Part shown: positions 53,154 to 62,132 of the stretch, piece after piece
Layout of the letters: each line of letters opens with the position of its first letter
How positions within the stretch are numbered: position 1 is the stretch's first letter
NCBI GenBank assembly: GCA_015068705.1
Contig: SVJZ01000010.1
Coordinates: 1 to 64,000 of the forward strand
Length of the DNA stretch: 64,000 nucleotides
From: Oscillospiraceae bacterium
GTDB taxonomy: Bacteria; Bacillota; Clostridia; UMGS1810
Direction of reading: 5' to 3'
Notes under the pieces: generated by a model
The model's input: the letters and a program-made list of their open reading frames with translations, nothing else
The model's database searches: none
What the model was told of the DNA's origin: nothing
Program-made: the position numbers and the translations under genes

Positions 53154-53882
53154 ATGATTTTCGGCGGATTTCAAAAACTGACCCTGCTGGATTTTCCCGG
53201 AAGGGTTGCCTGCACGGTGTTTACCAAAGGGTGCAACTTCTACTGCCCGTTTTGTCATAATTCGTTTCTGGTAGACGTAACCGGCAAAGAGCAAAGCATC
53301 CCGGCAGACGAGGTGCTCGATTATCTCCAAAAGCGTTTCGGTATTCTCGATGGTGTTTGCATCACCGGCGGCGAGCCGCTACTACACCCCGAAACCGAAG
53401 AATTTATCACCCAGGTAAAGGCATTGGGCTATGCCGTAAAATTAGATACCAACGGTTCCTTCCCCAAACGCTTAAAGGCACTTGCGCAAAAAAACCTGAT
53501 TGATTATGTGGCAATGGATATCAAAAACTGTTTTGAAAAATATCCCCTCACCGCAGGTTGTGCCACGGTAGACATGGATGCAATTGAAGAAAGCATCGAT
53601 TTTTTACTTGGCGGTTCATTGAATTATGAATTTCGTACCACCGTTGCAGATCCGCTGCACACACCTGAGGATATTGAAAATATTGCCAAACGGATTTCAG
53701 GAGCAAAAAAATACTTTTTGCAAAATTTTGTGGATTCGGGAAACATTATCTGTAACGATGTGTCTTTTTCTGACGAAAATGTGTTAAAAAAGTTGCAACC
53801 GATTGAAGAAAATGTGTTAAAAAACATGAAAAATTTTGCTCAAAAATACGTGAAAAACACCGCAATCCGTGGTGAGAGTTGA
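53154..53882 (+). CDS. nrdG: anaerobic ribonucleoside-triphosphate reductase activating protein
   Basis: This 242-residue radical SAM protein generates the glycyl radical on NrdD. Signature: LTLLDFPGRVACTVFTKGCNFYCPFCHN with CxxxCxxC, then TGGEPLLHPETEEF for SAM binding. The ATG at 53154 was chosen for its CAGGAGG site; the frame is open upstream into the leader. It lies 113 bases before nrdD on the same strand with a second promoter and NrdR boxes between, so nrdG can be made with or without nrdD. Length is longer than the minimal NrdG but typical for Clostridia. Confidence 0.95.
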   Translation: MIFGGFQKLTLLDFPGRVACTVFTKGCNFYCPFCHNSFLVDVTGKEQSIPADEVLDYLQKRFGILDGVCITGGEPLLHPETEEFITQVKALGYAVKLDTNGSFPKRLKALAQKNLIDYVAMDIKNCFEKYPLTAGCATVDMDAIEESIDFLLGGSLNYEFRTTVADPLHTPEDIENIAKRISGAKKYFLQNFVDSGNIICNDVSFSDENVLKKLQPIEENVLKNMKNFAQKYVKNTAIRGES

Positions 53883-53904
53883 GTTTGCGGCTATTTTTAA
53901 AAAA

Positions 53905-53920
53905 ACACAAGATATTGTGT
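53905..53920. promoter_or_regulatory. NrdR box 1
   Basis: ACACAAGATATTGTGT matches the NrdR consensus (acaCwAtATaTwGtgt) at 15 of 16 positions and is a perfect inverted repeat about the centre. It lies upstream of the nrdD promoter. Confidence 0.8.
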
Positions 53921-53928
53921 TTTTCCTA

Positions 53929-53957
53929 TTGACAACACACAATATATATGGTAACAT
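53929..53957 (+). promoter_or_regulatory. promoter of nrdD
   Basis: TTGACA (53929-53934) and TAACAT (53952-53957) are spaced by 17 bases. The second NrdR box covers the spacer, so bound NrdR would block RNA polymerase. Confidence 0.72.
53937..53952. promoter_or_regulatory. NrdR box 2
   Basis: ACACAATATATATGGT matches the NrdR consensus at 14 of 16 positions. It starts 32 bases after box 1, three helical turns, which is the usual tandem spacing. Confidence 0.75.
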
Positions 53958-53995
53958 AGTAACACTCAAAGAAATATTTGTCAGGAGGGATATCT

Positions 53996-56359
53996 ATGTA
54001 TAATGTAGTAAAACGTGACGGAAAATTAGCATCTTTTGATCTTTCCAAAATCAGCACTGCCATCAAGCAGGCTTTTGATGCATGTAGCAGACAATATAAT
54101 GATGATATCATTGATTTTCTTGCACTGAAAGTTACTGCAGAGTTTGAACCGCAGATTACCGATATGAAAATCGACGTGGAAAATATTCAGGACAGTGTGG
54201 AATCGGTACTGATCAAAGCAGGCTACAGCGATGTTGCCAAAGCATACATTGTTTATCGCCGTCAGCGCGAAAAAATCCGTAACATCGGTGCTACCATGGT
54301 TGACTACAAAGCAATTGTGGACAACTATCTTAACATCAATGACTGGCGTGTAAAAGAAAACTCTACCGTAACCTATTCGGTAGGTGGTTTGATTTTGAGC
54401 AACTCGGGTGCCATCACCGCAAACTACTGGCTCTCGGAAATCTATGATGATGAAATCGGCAATGCACACCGCAATGCAGATATTCACATCCACGATTTGT
54501 CCATGCTTACCGGTTACTGTGCAGGATGGTCGCTCAAGCAGCTCATTCAGGAAGGTCTGGGCGGTGTTCCGGGCAAAATCACCTCTGCCCCTGCAAGCCA
54601 TCTTGCGACCCTGTGTAACCAGATGGTAAACTTCCTGGGTATTATGCAAAATGAATGGGCAGGCGCACAGGCGTTCTCCTCTTTTGATACTTATCTGGCT
54701 CCCTTTGTAAAAGTGGACAACCTCAGCTATGATCAGGTAAAGAAATGCATTGAGTCTTTCATTTACGGTGTAAACACTCCCAGCCGTTGGGGTACACAGG
54801 CACCGTTTTCCAACATCACCCTTGACTGGGTAGTTCCCAATGACCTTGCAGAGCTCAACTGTATTGTAGGCGGCAAGGACATGGATTTCAAGTATAAAGA
54901 TTGCCAGAAAGAAATGGACATGATCAACAAGGCATTCATCGAAATCATGATCGATGGTGATGCAAATGGCAGAGGATTCCAGTATCCCATCCCCACCTAC
55001 TCCATCACCTCCAATTTTGACTGGTCGGATACCGAAAACAATCGTCTGCTCTTTGAGATGACTTCCAAATATGGTACTCCATATTTCTCCAACTACATCA
55101 ACAGCGACATGGAGCCGAGCGACGTTAGAAGTATGTGCTGCCGTCTGCGTCTTGACCTTCGTGAACTGCGCAAAAAGTCTGGTGGCTTCTTTGGTAGCGG
55201 TGAATCCACCGGTTCGGTTGGTGTTGTTACCATCAATATGCCTCGTATTGCATATCTTGCAACCGATGAAAAAGACTTCTACAATCGTCTTAACCATATG
55301 ATGGACATCGCTGCGCGTTCTCTTAAAGTAAAGAGAACTGTTATCAGTAAACTGCTCAATGTTGGTCTGTATCCGTACACCAAACGGTATCTGGGCACAT
55401 TTGACAACCACTTCTCCACTATTGGTCTGGTAGGTATGAACGAGGTTGGTCTGAATGCAAAATGGCTCAAAGCAGACCTGACCAATGAAAAAACACAGGA
55501 ATTTACCAAAAATGTGCTCAACCACATGCGTGAGCGTCTGGCGGATTACCAGATGGAATACGGCGATTTGTATAATCTGGAGGCAACTCCTGCTGAATCC
55601 ACTGCTTTCCGTCTTGCAAAGCATGACTTAAAGCACTATCCCGATATTATCACCGCAGGCGAAGAGGATGGAAATCCCTATTATACCAATAGTTCTCACC
55701 TGCCGGTAGGTTATACCGAAGATATCTTCACCGCGCTTGACATTCAAGATGAACTGCAGACTCTTTACACCTCCGGTACGGTGTTCCACGCATTCCTCGG
55801 CGAAAAACTGCCCGATTGGAAAGCAGCTGCATCCCTTGTACGGAAAATTGCAGAAAATTATCGTCTGCCCTACTACACACTTTCTCCCACCTACTCGGTA
55901 TGTAAAACACACGGCTATATCGCAGGGGAACAATTTACCTGCCCCGAGTGTGGAAATACCACCGAAGTATATAGCCGTATCACCGGTTACTATCGTCCGG
56001 TACAAAACTGGAACGACGGCAAATCGCAGGAGTACAAAGAGCGTAAGGTATATGATATTGCAAACTCCAAACTCAACAAGGGAGAGGCAAAACCTGTCGC
56101 AGCAACCGAAAACGCAGTGACCGCTTCGATTGCAGACGGAAATTATCTCTTCACCACCGCAACCTGCCCCAACTGCAAAGTGGCATGCTCCATCCTCGAC
56201 AAAGAAGGCGTTGCATATGCAAAACTTCTTGCAGATGAAAACAAAGAGCTTGCTACACAGTTGGAAATCAAGCAGGCTCCCACCCTTGTCATGGTGCAAA
56301 ATGGTGCCATCGCCAAATATGCAGGCGTGTCGGACATCAAAAAGGCACTGAAGGTGTGA
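53996..56359 (+). CDS. nrdD: anaerobic ribonucleotide reductase with fused C-terminal thioredoxin-like domain
   Basis: This 787-residue class III reductase makes dNTPs without oxygen. The ATP cone occupies about 1-95. The glycyl-radical loop RITGYYRPVQNWNDGK places the radical at Gly664. A metal knot is Cys636, His639, Cys649 and Cys652, with CxxH in place of the usual CxxC. The core includes SMCCRLRLD. Beyond the usual end, residues about 706-787 form a thioredoxin/glutaredoxin-like domain with CPNC (Cys724/Cys727) and a cis-Pro-type APTLVMV. The start at 53996 has an AGGAGGG site. The fused redoxin could recycle the active-site disulfide, fed by the reductase gene that starts six bases later. 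Confidence 0.95.
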   Translation: MYNVVKRDGKLASFDLSKISTAIKQAFDACSRQYNDDIIDFLALKVTAEFEPQITDMKIDVENIQDSVESVLIKAGYSDVAKAYIVYRRQREKIRNIGATMVDYKAIVDNYLNINDWRVKENSTVTYSVGGLILSNSGAITANYWLSEIYDDEIGNAHRNADIHIHDLSMLTGYCAGWSLKQLIQEGLGGVPGKITSAPASHLATLCNQMVNFLGIMQNEWAGAQAFSSFDTYLAPFVKVDNLSYDQVKKCIESFIYGVNTPSRWGTQAPFSNITLDWVVPNDLAELNCIVGGKDMDFKYKDCQKEMDMINKAFIEIMIDGDANGRGFQYPIPTYSITSNFDWSDTENNRLLFEMTSKYGTPYFSNYINSDMEPSDVRSMCCRLRLDLRELRKKSGGFFGSGESTGSVGVVTINMPRIAYLATDEKDFYNRLNHMMDIAARSLKVKRTVISKLLNVGLYPYTKRYLGTFDNHFSTIGLVGMNEVGLNAKWLKADLTNEKTQEFTKNVLNHMRERLADYQMEYGDLYNLEATPAESTAFRLAKHDLKHYPDIITAGEEDGNPYYTNSSHLPVGYTEDIFTALDIQDELQTLYTSGTVFHAFLGEKLPDWKAAASLVRKIAENYRLPYYTLSPTYSVCKTHGYIAGEQFTCPECGNTTEVYSRITGYYRPVQNWNDGKSQEYKERKVYDIANSKLNKGEAKPVAATENAVTASIADGNYLFTTATCPNCKVACSILDKEGVAYAKLLADENKELATQLEIKQAPTLVMVQNGAIAKYAGVSDIKKALKV

Positions 56360-56364
56360 CGGAT

Positions 56365-57264
56365 ATGAAAACATATGATATCATTGTGATCGGCGGCGGC
56401 CCTGCGGGGCTGACCGCCGCCATCTATGCAGGCAGAGCCAATAAAAGCGTGCTCATCCTCGAAAAAGGAACCTTTGGCGGACAGATTACCTCTTCTCCTA
56501 AAGTAGAAAACATTCCCGGGTTTTTGAGCATAACCGGCAATGAATTTGCCGAAAAACTCATCGAACAGGCAGTGGCACTGGATGCAGAAATCGAGTGTTG
56601 CGAAGTAGAAAAAATTCTCCCCGGCGACCCACATACCGTTGTCACCGACGAAGGAGAATTCTCCGGTAAGACAATCATCATTGCCACCGGTACCAAACAC
56701 CGTCTGCTCGGTCTGGAACGGGAAGAGGAACTCATTGGAAACGGCATTTCTTTCTGCGCCGTATGCGATGGTGCATTTTATGAAGGAAAAACAGTCGCTG
56801 TCATTGGTGGCGGAAACTCCGCACTTCAAGAGGCACTGTTGTTATCCGAAACCTGCAAAAAGGTATATGTAATTCAAAATCTTTCCTTCCTGACCGGAGA
56901 GGATAAGTTACAAAAACTCCTGGCTGAAAAGTCAAATATCGAAGTGATTTATGGCACGATAGTGGAAAAACTCCACGGTGAGAGCGAACTTACGGGCATT
57001 ACCTTATCAAACGATAATGAGCGTTACGACCTCGCTCTGGACGGCATGTTTGTAGCAATCGGTCTGCTTCCACAAAACAATGCTTTTTCTGATGTTGTAA
57101 CCTTGGATGAGCATGGTTATATTGACGCAGACGAAAACTGCCGTACCAACACCGAGCGCATCTATGTAGCTGGCGATTGCCGTAAAAAACGTATCCGTCA
57201 GGTGGCAACTGCTGCGGCAGATGGCGCAGTGGCAGCCCTTGCGGCTTGCAGTGATATGCAATAA
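56365..57264 (+). CDS. trxB: thioredoxin-reductase-like flavoprotein linked to nrdD
   Basis: This 299-residue FAD/NAD(P)H disulfide oxidoreductase has the FAD loop IIVIGGGPAGLTAAIYAGRA, the redox pair CAVC (Cys131/Cys134), the nucleotide loop VAVIGGGNSALQEALLLSE and a C-terminal YVAGDCRKKRIRQVATAAADG. It belongs to the thioredoxin reductase family. The ATG at 56365 has an AAGGTG element; a GTG at 56356 in the nrdD tail is possible. It lies immediately after nrdD on the same strand and ends in a strong terminator, so it is best read as the reductase for the fused redoxin domain. NADH or NADPH preference was not determined. Confidence 0.93.
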   Translation: MKTYDIIVIGGGPAGLTAAIYAGRANKSVLILEKGTFGGQITSSPKVENIPGFLSITGNEFAEKLIEQAVALDAEIECCEVEKILPGDPHTVVTDEGEFSGKTIIIATGTKHRLLGLEREEELIGNGISFCAVCDGAFYEGKTVAVIGGGNSALQEALLLSETCKKVYVIQNLSFLTGEDKLQKLLAEKSNIEVIYGTIVEKLHGESELTGITLSNDNERYDLALDGMFVAIGLLPQNNAFSDVVTLDEHGYIDADENCRTNTERIYVAGDCRKKRIRQVATAAADGAVAALAACSDMQ

Positions 57265-57276
57265 TTCAATACATAT

Positions 57277-57312
57277 AAAAAAGCGTGTAACCAGATCGGT
57301 TACACGCTTTTG
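57277..57312. terminator. terminator of the nrd operon
   Basis: AAGCGTGTAACC and GGTTACACGCTT arms with a five-base loop and T run. It also lies beyond the stop of the convergent SLH gene. Confidence 0.9.
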
Positions 57313-57319
57313 GTTTTAT

Positions 57320-60058
57320 TTAGTTGCTTGCGGCGGGGAAAATTGCTATCGCTCTGATATCATTGTTATAGGTACGAAGCACAATACGATCGGCGTTTTC
57401 CATGCCGGAGTTGTATGCTGTTTTCAAATCCGCCAGAGTGATTTTCTCAAAGGTTTTGCTATACTCATTATACCGTACCAGTGTATTCACATTCATGATG
57501 GGGAACGCCATCACACCACTGTTGTCAGTGCTATCGTTGGGATTACTGTCATCCACCAGAATCGAGAGCACCGAATCAGAATAATTCATCAGGGTGCCTT
57601 TTGCATAGAAGTAGGTTGCACTCACCTCGGCGGGCGAAAGTCCGATACCTTCGGAAATTTCATCCCACTCCTGCGAAGTAACTCCTGCCCAATTCCGATA
57701 GGATATGTGTGGCTCAATATTGGTAATGGTGGTACCCGAACTGGAAATGAGCACCATATCACCCACGCCAATCTCATATCCTTTTTCCTCATATCTCTCC
57801 TGCAGCTCTTCGCTGAAAAGACCGGTCTGGAAAGCGGGAACAACACCCAGGCCACTGAAGGTGACATATGTGACTTTAGTCACCGGAACACCATCTTCGT
57901 TGATGGAATTTGCTATACGCGCAATCACCGCTACGCTCGAAAGTTTGTCAAGAGTGGGGAGGCTACTCCCCCCAGCATTTGGATTGTAATACACTATGGC
58001 ACCCGCATCGTTATTTCTCGCCATGTCATATACTGCAACAGGGTGTTCTCCGGAGGAAGGAATTTCTCTGGTGCTGATCAGTTCAAAATCCTCTGCATCA
58101 AACTCATAGTTTACAGCGTTCACATTCGCCGGCACCGAGAAAATCTTTACATTACGGGGAACAATGGAGGGAAAAAACACCGTTGTATACGACAACTGTC
58201 CTTTTTCCACAGTCGTCATATCTGTGTAACAAACTAAGCTATTCTTGGGGTCTTTGTCTCCCCCATCCGTGTATACTTCCTCCATATTATCTTTATTCTC
58301 CGCAGTATCAACGCAGGCGATTTTCCCCTCCGTGTCCAGGGAATACTTAATCAGCTGCGGCTTATCATAAAGTTTCGTATATACCTCGCTCGTGCGACTA
58401 TTAAAGTCTACCGAAACTCTATTTCCGTCCAGAGTGATGTTATCATTAAAATATACATATTCCTTGTTTCCGGTTTCCATTAGAAGTGCCGCTGCATAAG
58501 TACCGAAAGAACCATGCTGATCAATTTTCATCAAGAAACCATATCGCATATTGTTTTCATCTGTTTCAAAATAAATGAGTTTATTCTCAGGCGTAAGATA
58601 TGCAACCGTATAAGTATTCAGCTGCACATATTTGTTGTGTTCAATGGAATACTCGGTTTTATCATATACAACTTCACCAATGGTTATACTGCCATTTGCC
58701 CCGTCCGTATACTCGGTGATATCGCCCGAAACCACATTGGAAAATCCGGTAATGCGGATGTATTGTTCATCACGGCTCATGATCACCGAAAAGCTCTCAA
58801 AACTTTCCAGATCCTCTAGGCTACAGCCTTTCAGTTCCTTGCCATCATGAATAAAATACTCATAAATACAGGTGGCATCATCCAGGCGAATGCTCATGCT
58901 ATCGGACGCTCCATAGCCATGTTTATTTTTATCTGAAATCATTCCGGACGCCGCCTTCACACTCGGTGCAATCAAATACTCGGGTTTTTGAATATTTACC
59001 ACATCATAATTCCCATCACGGTTGTGGTCGATAAGAAGAATCGTGCCATCTATCGTTTCGAAATCTACATCGGTGTAATCTGCGCGATTTTTACCATTCC
59101 AGATTACCGAATAGTCCACAGAAAGATAATACTTTTCTTCCTTGCCGTCCAAGTTGTTTTTTATTACAAATCCATCTTTGTCCACATTTACGGTATTGAG
59201 CTGAGCGAAAATATTGTTGGCAGTATCAAAATAGATGATTTTCTCATTCTCACCCATGTAGTCATATACATATGCCTGAATATTACTTCCCAGATAATCA
59301 CTGATACTATGCACCCCGTCAGTCAAGCCCGAGGAAACTGCATAGGTAAATCCGTCCAGGTTAATATACCCCTCGCCAACCGGACGGGATTCTTCATATA
59401 TGGTAGAAACAGCATTAGCCACCATCACACCCTTAATCGGACGCACATTGTGATACACTAAAAATCCGTCTGAGGTATCCGAAACGTTAATCTGGTTTGC
59501 AGTAAAGGGGCGATTGGGATGCGCCTCCAACATCTCAAAGAGGATGTCGGGGATCATTGCCCCGGTAAACGCAGTACTGTCATTAAGTGAAATTCCCAGC
59601 GACTGTGCGCACAGAATATATCCGTAGGGGTATCCCCCCATTTCTTTTGCAACAAAATCGTACCCGAGTGCAGATACCATCATCTTTGCCATTTCGGGGG
59701 CGGTAATGATGTTTCCCGGATTAAACCGCTCGCTTTTGGACAATACTCCAAGTTGATACAATACACCAATCGCAGTGTAATAGCCATCCTCTTCTTTTAC
59801 GTCCTGAAACGGCATATCGCCGTTAAAAGCAACATCGGAAAGCCGCACTGTCTTGTAAATGTAGTTGGCGAAATCGGCACGGGTCACCGTATCCTTCTGG
59901 GTGTCAATATCAATCCCCAATGCCGAAAGCAATCTGGTGCGGTTTTCGCTTTGTGTTGCATTTTTTGCCGCCTCCACCATTGTAAACGGCACCATAACCA
60001 AAATCAGCATGGTCATTGCGAGCAAAACCGAAACAAAACTACTCCACTGTTTCTTCAT
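57320..60058 (-). CDS. S-layer-homology-domain secreted protein
   Basis: This 912-residue protein has a signal peptide (KKQWSSFVSVLLAMTMLILV) and SLH-type repeats in residues about 35-180 (TRADFANYIYKTV, then TAPEMAKMMVSALGYD). The remaining 700 residues are beta-rich, without enzymatic motifs that I recognise. SLH domains attach proteins to pyruvylated secondary wall polymers. The start at 60058 has a weak AAAGGATG site. It is downstream of the DUF6259 gene by 32 bases on the same strand, which ties this surface protein to a glycan-degradation cluster. A carbohydrate-binding or scaffold role is possible but unproven. Confidence 0.85.
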   Translation of the reverse strand: MKKQWSSFVSVLLAMTMLILVMVPFTMVEAAKNATQSENRTRLLSALGIDIDTQKDTVTRADFANYIYKTVRLSDVAFNGDMPFQDVKEEDGYYTAIGVLYQLGVLSKSERFNPGNIITAPEMAKMMVSALGYDFVAKEMGGYPYGYILCAQSLGISLNDSTAFTGAMIPDILFEMLEAHPNRPFTANQINVSDTSDGFLVYHNVRPIKGVMVANAVSTIYEESRPVGEGYINLDGFTYAVSSGLTDGVHSISDYLGSNIQAYVYDYMGENEKIIYFDTANNIFAQLNTVNVDKDGFVIKNNLDGKEEKYYLSVDYSVIWNGKNRADYTDVDFETIDGTILLIDHNRDGNYDVVNIQKPEYLIAPSVKAASGMISDKNKHGYGASDSMSIRLDDATCIYEYFIHDGKELKGCSLEDLESFESFSVIMSRDEQYIRITGFSNVVSGDITEYTDGANGSITIGEVVYDKTEYSIEHNKYVQLNTYTVAYLTPENKLIYFETDENNMRYGFLMKIDQHGSFGTYAAALLMETGNKEYVYFNDNITLDGNRVSVDFNSRTSEVYTKLYDKPQLIKYSLDTEGKIACVDTAENKDNMEEVYTDGGDKDPKNSLVCYTDMTTVEKGQLSYTTVFFPSIVPRNVKIFSVPANVNAVNYEFDAEDFELISTREIPSSGEHPVAVYDMARNNDAGAIVYYNPNAGGSSLPTLDKLSSVAVIARIANSINEDGVPVTKVTYVTFSGLGVVPAFQTGLFSEELQERYEEKGYEIGVGDMVLISSSGTTITNIEPHISYRNWAGVTSQEWDEISEGIGLSPAEVSATYFYAKGTLMNYSDSVLSILVDDSNPNDSTDNSGVMAFPIMNVNTLVRYNEYSKTFEKITLADLKTAYNSGMENADRIVLRTYNNDIRAIAIFPAASN

Positions 60059-60090
60059 TTTCCATCCACATCCTTTCGTGATTACACTTC

Positions 60091-62115
60091 TCACAACATC
60101 TTGCTATAAAAGCTTTTTGCACTTACCTCATAGGTTTTACCATTCATTTCCATGCTTTGAACACTGTCGCCGTAATTATATGCAAACAGGTATTTCTCGC
60201 CTTGCGCCGTTTCCCAAATCACTGCACAAATTGCAGGGAAGGTGTCAGTATAGGGGAATTGCTCCCGCTGCTCATTTCTTGCCACCCAATCCACACTACA
60301 GGTCGCATCGCACGTGTATTGGGGCACCTCACAAAGGCGTCCGTAAAGGAATATCTCTTTGTATTTCTTATAAAAATCCACACCTCGTTTGGTAATTTCC
60401 AAATATTCAGCGCCGCTTTCCAACTCCTCTGCGCTGCCGCCCTCAATGCAAGGAAGTAATCCCCAGAGCAGATTGCGCATAAAATTGAATTCAAACTGGT
60501 CGGGGCGGTGTGAAAACTCGCAAACGGAACCATAGGCAAGTGCATAGTCACTGTAAATCAGATTAAACAACGGTACTGACACTGAACTTCCGGCGTCTGC
60601 CAAACCATTGAGCGCGGCATACTGGAAGCAAGTATCCAGTACCAGGAATAGGTCAAATACATCAATGTAAGTTTCACAACAAGATTCAGTGGTGACGATT
60701 CTCTCGTCCCCCACAATATCACGCACATGACCAAGCATGCTGTGGTAGGTGTCATTCCACCAGGTGCCGCCCCCTGCAGGATGCGGATGGGTTTCATCAA
60801 AACAGAGCGTTGCATTAAACGATGCCACCTGATCCAGATACACACCGTCAAACCCCACCTCGGTGCCGTATTCCCTACAAAGGTCTGCTACTCTGTTCTG
60901 CCAGAGCGCAGTTGCAGGACAAACCGCCTTGAGTTCATATCCCATTTCCGGCATCCAAGGCTCGTCGGGGAAATTCCCTGTTTCATCCTTGATGGCAGAT
61001 GCGGCAACATTCATTCCATCCCACGTTTTGGTTTTGATCTCCCAAAGCCGTGCATTATGATACGGGATTTTCACAATCCCCTCATCGTCAAATTTCTTGT
61101 TCCAGTTGGTCAGTTCTTCCATCCAACCTTTTGCTTTCATTTCATCCGAGATATATTCGGGATAATCCTTGTCATGTGCGCTCATGTTCCAGCCATACCA
61201 GTGCAAGGCAAGATTACAATCAACCGCATCACGGATTTTTAAGGCGGTATCAAAATACTCCTGCGTACGGGTTCCCATCTCATAATCATGGTGATTAATT
61301 CGCCACAAATCGGTCTTTACCAACTTTTCGGGCAATTTCTTTTCAGAAAGTTTTTTCTTACACCATTTTTGCCGGATTGCCCAATCGCGGTAGTAGTTGG
61401 TAGCGGTCTGCCAATCTCCCTCAAAGAGTTTCAGCACAAAATCATATGCCATACAATAACTGGTGGTTTTTCCCATATTTTCAGGGTAATTCACAATGGT
61501 AAGGTCCATTGCGTGTTTTTCTTTGTTGTACTCATACTCAAACGTTTTGATATAGGCATCCGGATCCTCGGTAACGAAATAATATCCGTAATCCTGACCA
61601 TAGAATGCACCATACTGGAAGGAAAGAGCGGCCGGGTATTCGTTTTTGTATGCGCCCGTTCCGTATCCAACCCAAAACGGAACCTCCAGCCCCTTGCACA
61701 AGAAAGTGTCCACAGGATTTTTTACCAGATGTCCGTTCTGCCAGGTAATGAGCAGGTAATTTTCGGTGTCGAAATTCAATCCCTCCAAAATGGGGAATTT
61801 CACCCGACGCACTACTTCGCCACCAAACACATCGGCATTGATGCGCCAACGAAGTTTGCCATCCTCGCCATTTTTCACGGTAATGCCTACCTTGGCAATA
61901 TCATTCGCCCAAAAGAGTTTGATGACACCGTCATAGCATTCGTGACGAAATTCTGTCATATCTGCAATGCCCAGTTCGCCCTCTTTGGTCTGCACACTCC
62001 AAAGCTTACTGTGTAAGTCGATGGTGCGACCTTTGTATTCAATTTTTTCCAAATATCCCTTTTCTTCTCCAAAATATACTTTGGTTTGTTCATTTCCAAA
62101 AATGATGTATTCCAT
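60091..62115 (-). CDS. DUF6259-type TIM-barrel glycosidase-like protein
   Basis: This 674-residue protein has an N-terminal beta-sandwich (about 1-240) and a probable TIM barrel. Strands include LALHWYGWNMSAHDKDYPEY and GFDGVYLDQVASFNA, which holds a likely catalytic Asp, then ERIVTTESCCETYIDVFD. There is no signal peptide. The pattern matches what is annotated as DUF6259 glycoside hydrolase-like proteins of Clostridia. The ATG at 62115 has a GGAGGA site. It lies 17 bases after the rhamnosidase gene on the same strand. The substrate is unknown, but the neighbours suggest a plant or host glycan containing rhamnose. Confidence 0.78.
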   Translation of the reverse strand: MEYIIFGNEQTKVYFGEEKGYLEKIEYKGRTIDLHSKLWSVQTKEGELGIADMTEFRHECYDGVIKLFWANDIAKVGITVKNGEDGKLRWRINADVFGGEVVRRVKFPILEGLNFDTENYLLITWQNGHLVKNPVDTFLCKGLEVPFWVGYGTGAYKNEYPAALSFQYGAFYGQDYGYYFVTEDPDAYIKTFEYEYNKEKHAMDLTIVNYPENMGKTTSYCMAYDFVLKLFEGDWQTATNYYRDWAIRQKWCKKKLSEKKLPEKLVKTDLWRINHHDYEMGTRTQEYFDTALKIRDAVDCNLALHWYGWNMSAHDKDYPEYISDEMKAKGWMEELTNWNKKFDDEGIVKIPYHNARLWEIKTKTWDGMNVAASAIKDETGNFPDEPWMPEMGYELKAVCPATALWQNRVADLCREYGTEVGFDGVYLDQVASFNATLCFDETHPHPAGGGTWWNDTYHSMLGHVRDIVGDERIVTTESCCETYIDVFDLFLVLDTCFQYAALNGLADAGSSVSVPLFNLIYSDYALAYGSVCEFSHRPDQFEFNFMRNLLWGLLPCIEGGSAEELESGAEYLEITKRGVDFYKKYKEIFLYGRLCEVPQYTCDATCSVDWVARNEQREQFPYTDTFPAICAVIWETAQGEKYLFAYNYGDSVQSMEMNGKTYEVSAKSFYSKML

Positions 62116-62132
62116 ATGTAGTTCCTCCAAAA

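Noticed and set aside
54026-56374. Long minus-strand frames opposite nrdD
   Set aside because: NrdD is unambiguous on the plus strand. The opposite frames have no start signals or recognisable domains.
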